Source: JBBPYR01 sp038199755 (GTDB taxonomy: Bacteria; Chloroflexota; Ktedonobacteria; Ktedonobacterales; Ktedonobacteraceae). Taken from it: a stretch of 29,491 nt of DNA. The notes under the pieces were generated by a model. The model worked only from the letters and a program-made list of their open reading frames with translations, had not been told where the DNA came from and made no database searches. Below, piece by piece: positions 7,245-16,166 of this stretch. The stretch covers positions 1-29,491 of the forward strand of contig JBBPYR010000165.1 in the NCBI GenBank assembly GCA_038199755.1, in the 5' to 3' direction. The position numbers were made by a program, and so were the translations under genes. How positions within the stretch are numbered: the first letter of the stretch is position 1; each line of letters opens with the position of its first letter.

Positions 7245-9239
7245 ATGACAAACACACTTAACTGGGGCATTCTGGGAACGGGACGCATTGCGGGCGTCTT
7301 CGCTAATGGTGTACAGCAATCACAGACGGGAAAACTGGTTGCGGTTGGCAGCCGTTCACAGGCAGCGGCAGACACCTTTGGCGAGAAGTGGCAGATAGCC
7401 AAGCGGTATGGTAGCTACGAGGAAATGCTGGCTGACCCACAGGTGCAGGCAGTATATGTGGCTACACCTCATCCTTACCACGCCGAGTGGGCCATCAAAG
7501 TGGCGGAAGCGGGAAAACATGTGCTCTGCGAGAAGCCGATGGCCCTCAATCATGCCGAGGCAATGGCAATCATTGAGGCAGCACAACGCCATGATGTCTT
7601 TCTGATGGAGGCGTTCATGTATCGCGGCCATCCGCAGACGGCAAAGATGGTAGAGCTGATCCGTGCAGGCGCGATTGGGCAGGTGCGTGTCATTCAGGCC
7701 ACGTTTAGCTTCAACACGGCATTTAATCCTGAGAGTCGCCTTTTGAAGAACGCGCTGGGCGGCGGCGGCATTCTGGATGTCGGAGGTTATTGTACCTCGA
7801 TGGCGCGGCTGATCGCGGGTGCGGCCAACGGGCAAACGGTGGCGGAACCGACGCAAGTAGTGGCGGTTGGGCATGTGGGAGAGAAAACACAGATCGATGA
7901 ATACACGATTGCATCACTCTCCTTCCCGGGCGATATTGTGGCACAACTCTTCACCGGAGTGCAGGTCAATGGGAAAAATGTGGTACGGATTTTCGGGTCC
8001 GAGGGTTCCATACTGCTGTCTAATCCGTGGACGCCACGCGTGGGTGAGGACCTGGCCATTGTTGTGCAGAAAGATGCTGACGGGAGCGTGCAGAAAATCG
8101 CGGTGGAAAATAGCAGCGAACTCTATGCCCTGGAAGCTGACACAGTGGCGCGCTACCTTGACGAACGGCAGTCCCCGACGATGAGTTGGCAGGATACGCT
8201 CGGCAATATGAAGACGCTAGACCAGTGGCGGGCCGCACTGGGCGTGGTCTATGACGCGGAAAAACCTGCTGGACAGACGCTGCCTGTTCACAAACAGCCT
8301 CTGAGCAGACGTGCGGGGCAACGCATGAAGTATGGCACCATTGTGGGCATCGAAAAGCCGATCTCGCGGCTGGTGATGGGTGTTGATAATCAGACCACAT
8401 GGCCACATGCCTCGGTGATGTTTGATGATTTCTTCGAGCAGGGCGGGACGTGCTTTGATAGTGCCTATATCTATGCCAGCGGTGTATGCGAGAAGATGTT
8501 AGGCCATTGGATCGCCAATCGCGGCATCCGTGAGCAGGTGGTGATTCTGGACAAGGGAGCACATACGCCGCACTGCAATCCACAAGCCCTAGTGCAACAG
8601 TTCGAGGAAAGTCTGACGCGGCTGCAAACCGATTATGTGGATATCTATATGATGCACCGCGACAACCCTGATATTCCCGTGGGCGAGTTTATGAGCGTGC
8701 TCAACGAGCAAAAGGCTGCGGGCCGCATGCGCGTGTTTGGAGCCTCGAACTGGTCATTTGAGCGTATAGAGGCGGCAAACGCCTGGGCTGCCGCACATGG
8801 CATGAGCGGCTTTAGTGCCATTAGCAACAACTTGAGCCTGGCACGGATGATAGAGCCAGTCTGGGCAGGATGCATCTCCGTATCAGATGCCCAATCACGG
8901 GCATGGTTCACTGAAAAGCAGATGCCCTTGATGCCATGGTCGAGTCAGGCACGTGGCTTCTTCACAGGCCGAGCTAGCCCCAATGATCACTCGGATTCCG
9001 AGTTGGTGCGCTGCTGGTATAGCGAGGATAACTTCCGTCGTCTGGAGCGGGTGAACACGATGGCGCGGGAGCGTGCGGTGCTGCCAATCAATATCGCGCT
9101 GGCCTATGTCTTGTACCAACCATTCCCGACATTTCCGCTGATTGGGCCGCGCCTGCTGTCTGAGACCCGCACCTCTTTGCAGGTGCTTGATATTGAGCTA
9201 ACACCCGAAGATGTGCGCTGGCTGAATTTAGAGGTATAG
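7245..9239 (+). CDS. Fused Gfo/Idh/MocA oxidoreductase and aldo/keto reductase
   Basis: One uninterrupted 664-residue frame contains two enzymes. Residues 1 to about 340 form a Gfo/Idh/MocA dehydrogenase: the Rossmann glycines are in GTGRIA (11-16), the signature EKP is at 96-98, and the C-terminal beta-sheet domain contains GGGGILDVGGY at 172-181. Residues about 362-664 form an aldo/keto reductase TIM barrel with the catalytic tetrad candidates D405, Y410, K437 and H471 (DSAYIY, LDKGAH, MMHRDN). The junction is short and hydrophilic, and M361 (RMKYGTIVG) looks like a former start of the second enzyme. Both halves use NAD(P) and act on sugars or cyclitols in other proteins, so coupled oxidation and reduction is a reasonable guess; the substrate is unknown. 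The gene begins ATG after GGAAGAAGG and ends in a hairpin overlapping its stop codon. Confidence 0.92.
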   Translation: MTNTLNWGILGTGRIAGVFANGVQQSQTGKLVAVGSRSQAAADTFGEKWQIAKRYGSYEEMLADPQVQAVYVATPHPYHAEWAIKVAEAGKHVLCEKPMALNHAEAMAIIEAAQRHDVFLMEAFMYRGHPQTAKMVELIRAGAIGQVRVIQATFSFNTAFNPESRLLKNALGGGGILDVGGYCTSMARLIAGAANGQTVAEPTQVVAVGHVGEKTQIDEYTIASLSFPGDIVAQLFTGVQVNGKNVVRIFGSEGSILLSNPWTPRVGEDLAIVVQKDADGSVQKIAVENSSELYALEADTVARYLDERQSPTMSWQDTLGNMKTLDQWRAALGVVYDAEKPAGQTLPVHKQPLSRRAGQRMKYGTIVGIEKPISRLVMGVDNQTTWPHASVMFDDFFEQGGTCFDSAYIYASGVCEKMLGHWIANRGIREQVVILDKGAHTPHCNPQALVQQFEESLTRLQTDYVDIYMMHRDNPDIPVGEFMSVLNEQKAAGRMRVFGASNWSFERIEAANAWAAAHGMSGFSAISNNLSLARMIEPVWAGCISVSDAQSRAWFTEKQMPLMPWSSQARGFFTGRASPNDHSDSELVRCWYSEDNFRRLERVNTMARERAVLPINIALAYVLYQPFPTFPLIGPRLLSETRTSLQVLDIELTPEDVRWLNLEV

Positions 9240-9274
9240 TAATCTATGCGGTGCAAGCCGCATAGATTACTATA
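9235..9274 (+). terminator. 17-bp perfect hairpin overlapping the stop codon
   Basis: Arms 9235-9251 and 9258-9274 pair perfectly over 17 bp with a 6-nt loop. The TAG stop of the oxidoreductase fusion is inside the first arm. A short TTT follows, so it probably separates this gene from the jet operon. Confidence 0.7.
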
Positions 9275-9303
9275 TTTGCGCCCCTTGTAAGAAGCTGTAT
9301 AAT
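9275..9303 (+). promoter_or_regulatory. Candidate promoter of the jetABCD operon
   Basis: A perfect -10 TATAAT (9298-9303) stands 17 nt downstream of a weak -35 TTTGCG (9275-9280). It begins immediately after the upstream hairpin and would give a leader of about 50 nt before jetA. It is the only good promoter candidate in the 86-nt gap. Confidence 0.5.
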
Positions 9304-9360
9304 GAATATACGAAATTTGGCCTATCAGGAGAGCGGGAAAGCTAATTTAGAGATATTTAT

Positions 9361-10836
9361 ATGGATTATGACCAGCTTGTTTACGACTTACAACATGTAC
9401 CCAGTATTCGCCTGCTCAATGCCGACAACGCAGCATTGATCCTCAGTTTCTTATATCAACAATTCAAGCAGGAGCAGCGTATCACGGTTGCGCTGGCTGA
9501 ACTCACTGAACGCCTCTCGAATACGCTTGAGATGCTGAACGAGCAGGTGGCAGACCGCTATCCACGCTCAGCACAGTCGTATCTGACAGAGTGGGCCGAT
9601 GAGCAGCATCGCTTTATCCGCATTACCACACCCGCGAGCAGTGATCAGCCATTGGTGGAGTTGACAGCAGATACAGAACGCACGATTGACTGGCTGAGAG
9701 AGTTGCACACGCAGCCTTTCATCGGCACAGAGTCGCGCTTCCTGCATATCGTACAACTACTGCGTGACATCAAGCAGAAGAGTACCGAAGACCCAGAGAC
9801 ACGCCTGACACAGCTTGAAGAGCAGCGTGACGCGCTACAACAGCAAATTGATATGATTCGTGAAACGGGCGTGGTTGATGATCTATATACCACGACACAA
9901 CTCAAAGAGCGCTTCTTCGAGGCCTGTAATGGGGCACGACAGCTATTGCGCGACTTTCGCCTAGTGGAGGAGCGTTTTCGCGGCATAGCGCGCACATTGC
10001 AAGAGGCTCAGTTGCAAGCCAAAGCACAGAAAGGTGCCCTTGTTGCGTTTGTGCTTGACGCAGACGCTGAGTTGAAATCCTCGGATCAGGGGCGTAGTTT
10101 TTACACCTTCTGGGATTTTTTGATGACGCCCTCGCAACAAGATGAATTGTACGAGGTGCTTGAAGCGGTGCAGCAACAGCCCGATTTGCAGTCTGTCATC
10201 TCCGAGGGTAAGATACTGCAAAACCTGCCCGCCTATTTGCTCGAAGCGGGCGAGAAGGTGGTGCAGTCAAACTCTGGTCTGGCGCAACAACTGCGGCGTA
10301 TGCTCGACGAGCAGAGTGTTGCGGAACGACGCCGTGTACGGGCCATCGTAGCAGAGATCAAACAACACGCCTTTCAGCGCACAAGCGACGCACCAGCCGA
10401 ATCCGATTTCATGGAGCTTGAGGGAGCACCAGAGGCACACTTGGGCATGGAACATGGATTGTGGGAGCCAGGGGATACATTTTCTGTAGCGGCACAGCCA
10501 ACCAACGCTGCTGAGGAACTACCCAGCGAGGATGATCTGATCTCTCTGCACAGCCAATTTCATATCGACAAAGCTGTCCTTTATCGGCACATTGAAGATT
10601 TACTGGATAGCCACGCCCAGATCACCCTTGCAGAGGTGCTGACGTATTATCCACCCGAACAAGGCTTAGCGGAAGTGCTGGCCTATTGTACACTGGCAAC
10701 AAACGATCCAGATCATTACATCGATGCGCTAAAAACGGAAACCATCAAGCTAGAGATAGAAACGCCAGCGGGCCAGGAAAGCAAAACTGTCACTATTCCG
10801 CATGTGCTGTACCAGAGGAGGAAATATGTCGAATAG
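9361..10836 (+). CDS. jetA: Wadjet anti-plasmid system kleisin subunit JetA (DUF3375)
   Basis: The 491-residue protein resembles DUF3375 proteins: an N-terminal block with RLLNADNAALILSFLY near residues 17-32, then helical and coiled-coil-rich sequence (about 145-215), and a variable acidic linker around 345-390. In Wadjet, JetA is the MukF-like kleisin that bridges the JetC ATPase heads and binds JetB. The call rests on this N-terminal pattern and, strongly, on position: it is the first of four genes in the order JetA-JetB-JetC-JetD. The start ATG has only a weak purine-rich ribosome binding site. Its last 11 nt overlap jetB, and the jetB ribosome binding site lies inside jetA, which suggests translational coupling. 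The DUF3375 affinity suggests a type I Wadjet. Confidence 0.9.
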   Translation: MDYDQLVYDLQHVPSIRLLNADNAALILSFLYQQFKQEQRITVALAELTERLSNTLEMLNEQVADRYPRSAQSYLTEWADEQHRFIRITTPASSDQPLVELTADTERTIDWLRELHTQPFIGTESRFLHIVQLLRDIKQKSTEDPETRLTQLEEQRDALQQQIDMIRETGVVDDLYTTTQLKERFFEACNGARQLLRDFRLVEERFRGIARTLQEAQLQAKAQKGALVAFVLDADAELKSSDQGRSFYTFWDFLMTPSQQDELYEVLEAVQQQPDLQSVISEGKILQNLPAYLLEAGEKVVQSNSGLAQQLRRMLDEQSVAERRRVRAIVAEIKQHAFQRTSDAPAESDFMELEGAPEAHLGMEHGLWEPGDTFSVAAQPTNAAEELPSEDDLISLHSQFHIDKAVLYRHIEDLLDSHAQITLAEVLTYYPPEQGLAEVLAYCTLATNDPDHYIDALKTETIKLEIETPAGQESKTVTIPHVLYQRRKYVE

Positions 10837-11437
10837 TGCTGTCATGCCTTATGCGCCGGTTGTGCTCAAACTGCTGCAAAATCCATTGTTTAGCGACGAG
10901 TCGGCTGCCTGGAATATGCTGCTCTCCTACCTGACGCCTGTGCAGGAGTACTTCGCACGCATCGGCCTAGAAGTGCGCATCTCTGAGGAGGATGGCTATG
11001 CCTACCTGCATCAGCCCGTCATCGAGGACAACGAGGGGCAAACTATTGTGCTGCCTCGGCTGACACGTCGTGATCGTCTCACCTATCACGCGACGTTGCT
11101 GTGTGTGCTACTGCGCGAATGGCTCGATCATTTCGAGGCCACCCATCTCGATGCTGGCAAATGCACGATTACTGACGATCAAATGCGCGATTTGTTGCGT
11201 TCCTTCTTACGCACACGGACAGATGAACGCGCCCTTCAACGTGCAGCGAACACAGCTATCGAACGGCTCGTCGATCTAGGCTTCCTCAAACGCATGGCCA
11301 ACACGGAAAAACCGACGTATTTTGAAGTGCGGCGCATTCTGAAGGCGAAAGTTGACGCGGAGAAGTTGGTAGAGATAAAGGAGAAACTGGCACGTTATGG
11401 AACTGCCGAAACTGATGCAAAAGCATACACGGACTGA
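10826..11437 (+). CDS. jetB: Wadjet KITE subunit JetB (DUF4194)
   Basis: The 203-residue protein fits the DUF4194/MukE-like (KITE) subunit in size and composition. An N-terminal winged-helix-like block (YAPVVLKLLQNPLF) is followed by EYFARIGLEVRISEEDGYAYL at about residues 37-57 and a second winged-helix region (DQMRDLLRSFL to ERLVDLGFLKR). In Wadjet it forms a dimer on the kleisin. I chose the ATG at 10826 because GAGGAGG precedes it by 5 nt; an upstream in-frame start at 10802 would lie deeper inside jetA. It overlaps jetA by 11 nt. If JetC begins at 11397 it also overlaps jetC by 41 nt. Confidence 0.9.
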   Translation: MSNSAVMPYAPVVLKLLQNPLFSDESAAWNMLLSYLTPVQEYFARIGLEVRISEEDGYAYLHQPVIEDNEGQTIVLPRLTRRDRLTYHATLLCVLLREWLDHFEATHLDAGKCTITDDQMRDLLRSFLRTRTDERALQRAANTAIERLVDLGFLKRMANTEKPTYFEVRRILKAKVDAEKLVEIKEKLARYGTAETDAKAYTD

Positions 11438-14400
11438 AAACATGACAAGCGGCTACCGCTTACAGCAGCTTGAGGTGTACAACTGGGGAACCTTTAACCA
11501 GCGCGTCTGGTGCGTCACCCCAGGCGGTGGCACGTCATTGTTGGCGGGTGCCAACGGCTCCGGCAAGTCCACACTGGCTGATGCCCTGCTGACACTGATC
11601 GTGCCCTATACACGTCGCACCTACAACCAGGCATCCGGCACGGAAAAGCATCGCGAGCGTAACGAGGCAACCTATGTGCGAGGAGCATGGAGCAAGCAGA
11701 AAGACCGCGAGAGCAACGCCGCAAACGTGCAATATCTGCGCGGCAAAGATACGTATTCTGTGATCCTGGCCGTCTTTAGCAATAGCAGCCAAAAGCAATT
11801 TGTGACATTGGCGCAAGTCTTCTGGTGGCAACAAGGTGATCTACGCAAGTTCTTTGTCATCGCACCTTCGCAGTTAAACATCGAAGAGCATTTCGCCGTG
11901 CAAGGCGATATGACGGGTCTGCGTAAACAGTTGCGTACCCAAGGTGCAGAGGTATTTGACGAATTCGCCAAGTACAGTCGACGCTTTTGTCACCTGATGG
12001 GCTTGCGCTCAGAAAAGGCACTCGACCTGTTTAACCAGATCGTCTCCATCAAAGATATTGGCGGTTTGAATACCTTTGTGCGCGACCATATGCTCGAAAA
12101 AACTGATGCGCACGAACGGATTGTGCAGCTGCGCGAGAATTTTGAGAACCTGACACGTGCTCATGCCGCTATTGAGCTGGCGGAACGACAGTTGGCGGTG
12201 CTTGAGCCGCTCATGAACGAGATCAGTGATTATGAGAAGCTGCAAACCCGCATCGCAGAGGCCGAACAATGCGCTCAGGTTGTCACGGTCTATATTGCCG
12301 AACGCAAGAAAACGCTGCTCGAAACAGCGATTGCCGCAGCTCAACAGCAACGAACTGCGGCACAGGGACAGAGCAATGCGCTCAAACAACACTTTGACGA
12401 GCTAGATCAGCAAAAGATCGACCTAAGCGTTGCGCTCCAGAATGATCAGGTCGGTCAACGCATCCGTCAGATCGAGCAGGAGATCAAGACATTAGCGGGC
12501 CAGCAGGAAACGAAAAAGCGACAGGCGGAACATTATAACGCCCTGGTGCGGGCCGTCAACCTGCCCGTCTACAGCGATGAGGCGACTTTTTTGGCAAATA
12601 TGCCACGGGTCAACACGTTGCTGAAGCAATCCACGCAACAAGGCGTGATACTCACCGAGCAACGCGATAAGCAGAAGCAGCAAGAAACAGCCCTGCAAGC
12701 CACGCTGCGGGGACTGACAGAGGAATTGGACTCACTGCAACAACGCAAGAGTCAGATACCAGGGGAAGATATTCGCCTGCGCACACAACTGGCGACGGCT
12801 CTGGCTATTCCAGAGGATGAACTGCTGTTTATTGGCGAGTTGCTGCGTGTGCGCGAGGGCGCACGGCAGTGGGAACCAGTCATCGAACGCTTACTACATA
12901 GCCTAGGGCGGCAATTGCTCGTACCCGAACAGCATTATCAGCGCATCAGTCGCTACGTCGATCAAACAAACTTGCGTGGCAGGCTGGTCTATCATCGCAT
13001 CCGCGGGCCACGTACACCGAGCAATGGCAATAACCTTGAGCGCAACATGCTCTACTTCAAGCTTGAGGTCAAGCCCGATACCGATTTCACGAACTGGCTG
13101 ACCGCCGAACTGATCGACGCCTACGATTACGCGTGTAGTGAAACGTTGGAAGAATTTCAGCAGGCGCGTCGTGCCATCACAATCAAGGGGCAGATCAAGC
13201 ATAGCACGGCTCGCCACGAGAAGGATGATCGTGCAGCTCTGGGTGATCGCAAACGCTATGTGCTGGGGTGGAGCAATGCAGAGAAAATTGATGCGATCAT
13301 GGTAGAGTTGGGTGTTCAGCTCAAGGCCCAGCAAGTGGTCAAAAGCTCGATTGAGCGCATCGAGCAGGCACAAAAACAAGAGCAAAAGCGTGAGCAGGCA
13401 TTACAACGCTTACTGGCAGAATTTACCTCGTTCGCGATGATTGATTGGCAAACCGACGAGCGACACCGCGCCGACCTGCTGGCGCAGAAGAGCGAGCTTG
13501 AAGCCAGTGCGAACCATCTAGCAGACCTACGCGGCCAACTGGAAGCGGTCACAAAGCAGCAACGCGAGTGTCAAAGGCAGCGGGAAGAGGTACTTGCTAC
13601 GATCACCACGATTGATAACACCTCCATCAATTACGAACGGCAACGCACCAGCTGTTTGACGACAATGCAAGCTGCAGCTGCCGTTGACCTTTCGCTCTAT
13701 ATCATGCAGATTCAGAAAGATCATAGAACTGTCCAGAGCACGCTGACCATTGAGAACGCCGAGACGACACGCGAGACGCTGGCCCAGTTTTATCGTGCGC
13801 GTGCCACAGCCTTACGCGGTCAGGTGAACACCTTGATTAGCAAAATTGTGGGGCATATGAACGATTTCAAGCAAATTAGCCCGACGCTGACGCATGACCT
13901 CGATGCAGAGATAGAGGCCACGGCAGCCTATCGGCATCACTACGAGCAGATTCGCCGTGAAGATCTGCCGCGCTATCGCAAACGCTTCAAAGAATTGCTT
14001 GATGAAAAGGTGATTACCAACATCAGCGTGTTCAAGGCAGCGTTGGAGCGACAAACCGAGGACATTAAAAAGAACATTAACTTCCTCAACGGCTCACTAC
14101 ACCTGATCGACTATACGCCTTCAACCTATATTCAACTCTGCCATGAACCAGCTCATGATATAGAGGTACGTGATTTCAGAACGCAATTGCGGGCATGTCT
14201 GCCAGACGTGACGCAGGCACGCACAACAGAGGCAAACGAGGCTAGCTTCCGGCGCATTCAGGCATTGATACAGCGATTCGAGCAGGAAGAACGCTGGACA
14301 GCAAAGGTGACTGATGTACGAAACTGGCTAGACTTTTCTGCCGAGGAACGGTATCGCGAAGACGATACGACGAAGAACTATTATAACGACTCGTCCGGCA

Positions 14401-14774
14401 AGTCGGGCGGGCAGAAGACGAAGCTGGCCTACACGATTCTGGCCTCGGCTATCGCCTACCAGTACAATCTCGACCAGCAAGATGAACAGAAAAACGCCTT
14501 CCGCTTTGTCGTGATTGATGAGGCGTTTGTGCGCTCAGACGAGATGAATGCCCGTTATGCGATGGAACTTTTCAAGCAGCTTGATTTGCAATTGCTCGTA
14601 GTCACGCCGCTAGAAAAGATTCATGTGATTGAGCCGTATATTAGCGCGTGCCATTACGCGACGAACAACCAGGAAGAAAACGACTCGAAGGTCTACAATT
14701 TCACGATCAGCGAGTACTTTGAACACAAACAGGCGATCCAGGCAGGAGTGGGCATCGGGGATCACAGCAGGTGA
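11397..14774 (+). CDS. jetC: Wadjet SMC-like ATPase JetC
   Basis: This long protein (up to 1125 residues) has the SMC layout. The Walker A motif GANGSGKST is at 51-59, long coiled-coil arms run roughly from 230 to 470 and from 650 to 960 with a hinge-like globular region between, and the C-terminal head carries the ABC signature SGGQ at 1003-1006 and Walker B VVIDE with D1041-E1042. JetC is the MukB-like motor that extrudes DNA loops in Wadjet. All ATPase motifs are intact. The start is uncertain: ATG 11397 has AAAGGAG 13 nt upstream, while ATG 11442 (MTSGYRLQQLEVYNWG) lies 4 nt after the jetB stop and begins close to the conserved core. The C-terminal residues lie in a 34-nt sequence that is duplicated just downstream. 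Confidence 0.95.
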   Translation: MELPKLMQKHTRTENMTSGYRLQQLEVYNWGTFNQRVWCVTPGGGTSLLAGANGSGKSTLADALLTLIVPYTRRTYNQASGTEKHRERNEATYVRGAWSKQKDRESNAANVQYLRGKDTYSVILAVFSNSSQKQFVTLAQVFWWQQGDLRKFFVIAPSQLNIEEHFAVQGDMTGLRKQLRTQGAEVFDEFAKYSRRFCHLMGLRSEKALDLFNQIVSIKDIGGLNTFVRDHMLEKTDAHERIVQLRENFENLTRAHAAIELAERQLAVLEPLMNEISDYEKLQTRIAEAEQCAQVVTVYIAERKKTLLETAIAAAQQQRTAAQGQSNALKQHFDELDQQKIDLSVALQNDQVGQRIRQIEQEIKTLAGQQETKKRQAEHYNALVRAVNLPVYSDEATFLANMPRVNTLLKQSTQQGVILTEQRDKQKQQETALQATLRGLTEELDSLQQRKSQIPGEDIRLRTQLATALAIPEDELLFIGELLRVREGARQWEPVIERLLHSLGRQLLVPEQHYQRISRYVDQTNLRGRLVYHRIRGPRTPSNGNNLERNMLYFKLEVKPDTDFTNWLTAELIDAYDYACSETLEEFQQARRAITIKGQIKHSTARHEKDDRAALGDRKRYVLGWSNAEKIDAIMVELGVQLKAQQVVKSSIERIEQAQKQEQKREQALQRLLAEFTSFAMIDWQTDERHRADLLAQKSELEASANHLADLRGQLEAVTKQQRECQRQREEVLATITTIDNTSINYERQRTSCLTTMQAAAAVDLSLYIMQIQKDHRTVQSTLTIENAETTRETLAQFYRARATALRGQVNTLISKIVGHMNDFKQISPTLTHDLDAEIEATAAYRHHYEQIRREDLPRYRKRFKELLDEKVITNISVFKAALERQTEDIKKNINFLNGSLHLIDYTPSTYIQLCHEPAHDIEVRDFRTQLRACLPDVTQARTTEANEASFRRIQALIQRFEQEERWTAKVTDVRNWLDFSAEERYREDDTTKNYYNDSSGKSGGQKTKLAYTILASAIAYQYNLDQQDEQKNAFRFVVIDEAFVRSDEMNARYAMELFKQLDLQLLVVTPLEKIHVIEPYISACHYATNNQEENDSKVYNFTISEYFEHKQAIQAGVGIGDHSR

Positions 14775-14813
14775 AATATGGCAGGAGTAGGTAGCGATGA
14801 TCACAGCAAGTGA
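14741..14813 (+). repeat. 34-nt imperfect tandem duplication at the jetC/jetD junction
   Basis: Copy A (14741-14774) ends with the jetC stop codon. Copy B (14780-14813) carries the jetD AGGAG ribosome binding site and start ATG. The copies match at 28 of 34 positions with no gaps, with a 39-nt period. The duplication may have created or preserved the jetD translation start. Confidence 0.75.
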
Positions 14814-15951
14814 CATTAGGCAGAGAGCAGCGCGGCTCTACCTGCCATTCCTGCGCGCATGGCTACAGGAAGCACCGTTCTTCCCCATCAGCTTTCCAGT
14901 CGGCAAACTGCCCACGGACTACCTAGAATTGCGGAAGGAAGTACGCACCTTGCAAGCGCAGTCTAAAGAGCAGCGCGGCTCTGGCTATACGATAGAGTAT
15001 CAGCTACAGCAGAAGCGTTTCTCTGGCGAGCAAACGCTACCTGTGCGCGTTCTGCTTGAGACACAGCAGGATTTCTTGCAGATTGTCGAGAAAGAGGCAG
15101 AGTTTCTCAGCTTTTGCCAGGATGTGATGATGCTTCGTGGGCAACTTCCGCCATTGGAAGCATGGCTACTACGCTATCCACAGCGCGTGATCGAGCAGCA
15201 TGGGGTGTGGCCAGAGTTGCTCACGGTGTGCCAGTATTTTCTAGCCCACCCCAGGCCGCAACTCTATATTCGCGAGTTACCGATCAGCGTGCATACCAAG
15301 TTTATTGAGCAGCGGCGCGGCATCGTGCGCGAGCTCTTGGAGCAACTTCTGCCAGCTGATGCGATAATGGTGGAGGCGATTACGTTTGAGCAACGCTTTG
15401 GCTTACGCGAGAAGGAACCGCCAGTGCGTGTGCGTTTGCTCGACGCGCAACTCTCTCAGCGTTATGGCTTGCCGCTGACAGAGCTCAGTGTGCCAGCGGC
15501 ACAGTTCGCCGCGCTGGACTTGCTACGCGGGCAACGCTGCATCGTTACCGAAAATGAAATGACGTTTCTCACCCTACCACCGCAACGGGACACCTTCGCG
15601 CTCTTCGGCGGTGGCTTCATGGTGAGCAATCTAGGGAGTATACCCTGGCTCACGGAATGCCCCATTCTGTATTGGGGCGATCTGGACGCACAGGGCTTTC
15701 AGATTTTGGCGCGTCTGCGCTCGCACTTTCCACACGTCACCTCGATCATGATGGATCAAGAGACGCTCAACACATTTGCCGAGTACTGCGTCGAGAGTAC
15801 ACCTTGCCCGGCTCAGCAGCTGCCCCACTTGACGCCCGAGGAACATGCGCTCTTTGTGTATCTCGCTGAGCATTGCCTGCGCCTGGAACAGGAACGGATC
15901 AGCCATGCCTACGCGCTGAGGCAGTTGCAAGCGGCCACATCTCTTTTATAG
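14797..15951 (+). CDS. jetD: Wadjet TOPRIM nuclease subunit JetD (DUF3322-DUF2220)
   Basis: This 384-residue protein has the JetD arrangement: an N-terminal DUF3322-like region with the landmark ELPISVHTKFIE at 160-171, then a C-terminal TOPRIM domain (DUF2220). The TOPRIM glutamate is in VTENE (E252/E254) and the acidic DxD motif is in YWGDLDAQG (D295, D297). These residues bind Mg2+ in topoisomerase VI-like TOPRIM enzymes, so the nuclease should be active. In Wadjet, JetD cleaves the circular DNA that the SMC complex has extruded. The ATG at 14797 has AGGAG 9 nt upstream and follows jetC by 22 nt. It is the last gene of the operon. Its presence separates this system from MukBEF-type housekeeping condensins. 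Confidence 0.95.
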   Translation: MITASDIRQRAARLYLPFLRAWLQEAPFFPISFPVGKLPTDYLELRKEVRTLQAQSKEQRGSGYTIEYQLQQKRFSGEQTLPVRVLLETQQDFLQIVEKEAEFLSFCQDVMMLRGQLPPLEAWLLRYPQRVIEQHGVWPELLTVCQYFLAHPRPQLYIRELPISVHTKFIEQRRGIVRELLEQLLPADAIMVEAITFEQRFGLREKEPPVRVRLLDAQLSQRYGLPLTELSVPAAQFAALDLLRGQRCIVTENEMTFLTLPPQRDTFALFGGGFMVSNLGSIPWLTECPILYWGDLDAQGFQILARLRSHFPHVTSIMMDQETLNTFAEYCVESTPCPAQQLPHLTPEEHALFVYLAEHCLRLEQERISHAYALRQLQAATSLL

Positions 15952-16030
15952 CGGCATCGGGCCGAGGGGAAGATGGGTGATGAAGGTGTCACCTATGCTC
16001 TATCTGAGAGCGTATTACAAAGTAGGGATG

Positions 16031-16125
16031 TCCCTTGTGGGCATCCAGTGAGCCCGTAAGAGCGAGCTCGTTGTCCCATTCTCAAAGACGATCTCGCTAT
16101 TCGCTCGTTGGATGCCCACAAGGGA
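16031..16125. other. Compound long inverted repeat downstream of jetD
   Basis: Outer arms 16031-16047 and 16109-16125 pair perfectly over 17 bp. Inside, 16060-16070 and 16088-16098 pair over 10 of 11 bp. The 95-nt element lies between jetD and the stress-type gene. It could be a terminator for the jet operon, a structured leader of the next gene, or a small mobile repeat. No recognised RNA family is evident. Confidence 0.6.
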
Positions 16126-16166
16126 TTGTAGATTATAACATTAGTGAAAGGGGAACAGAACAAAAA

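Noticed and set aside
9361..15951. Housekeeping MukBEF-type condensin
   Set aside because: A fourth gene with TOPRIM and DUF3322-like features follows directly, which is the mark of Wadjet rather than a three-gene chromosome condensin.
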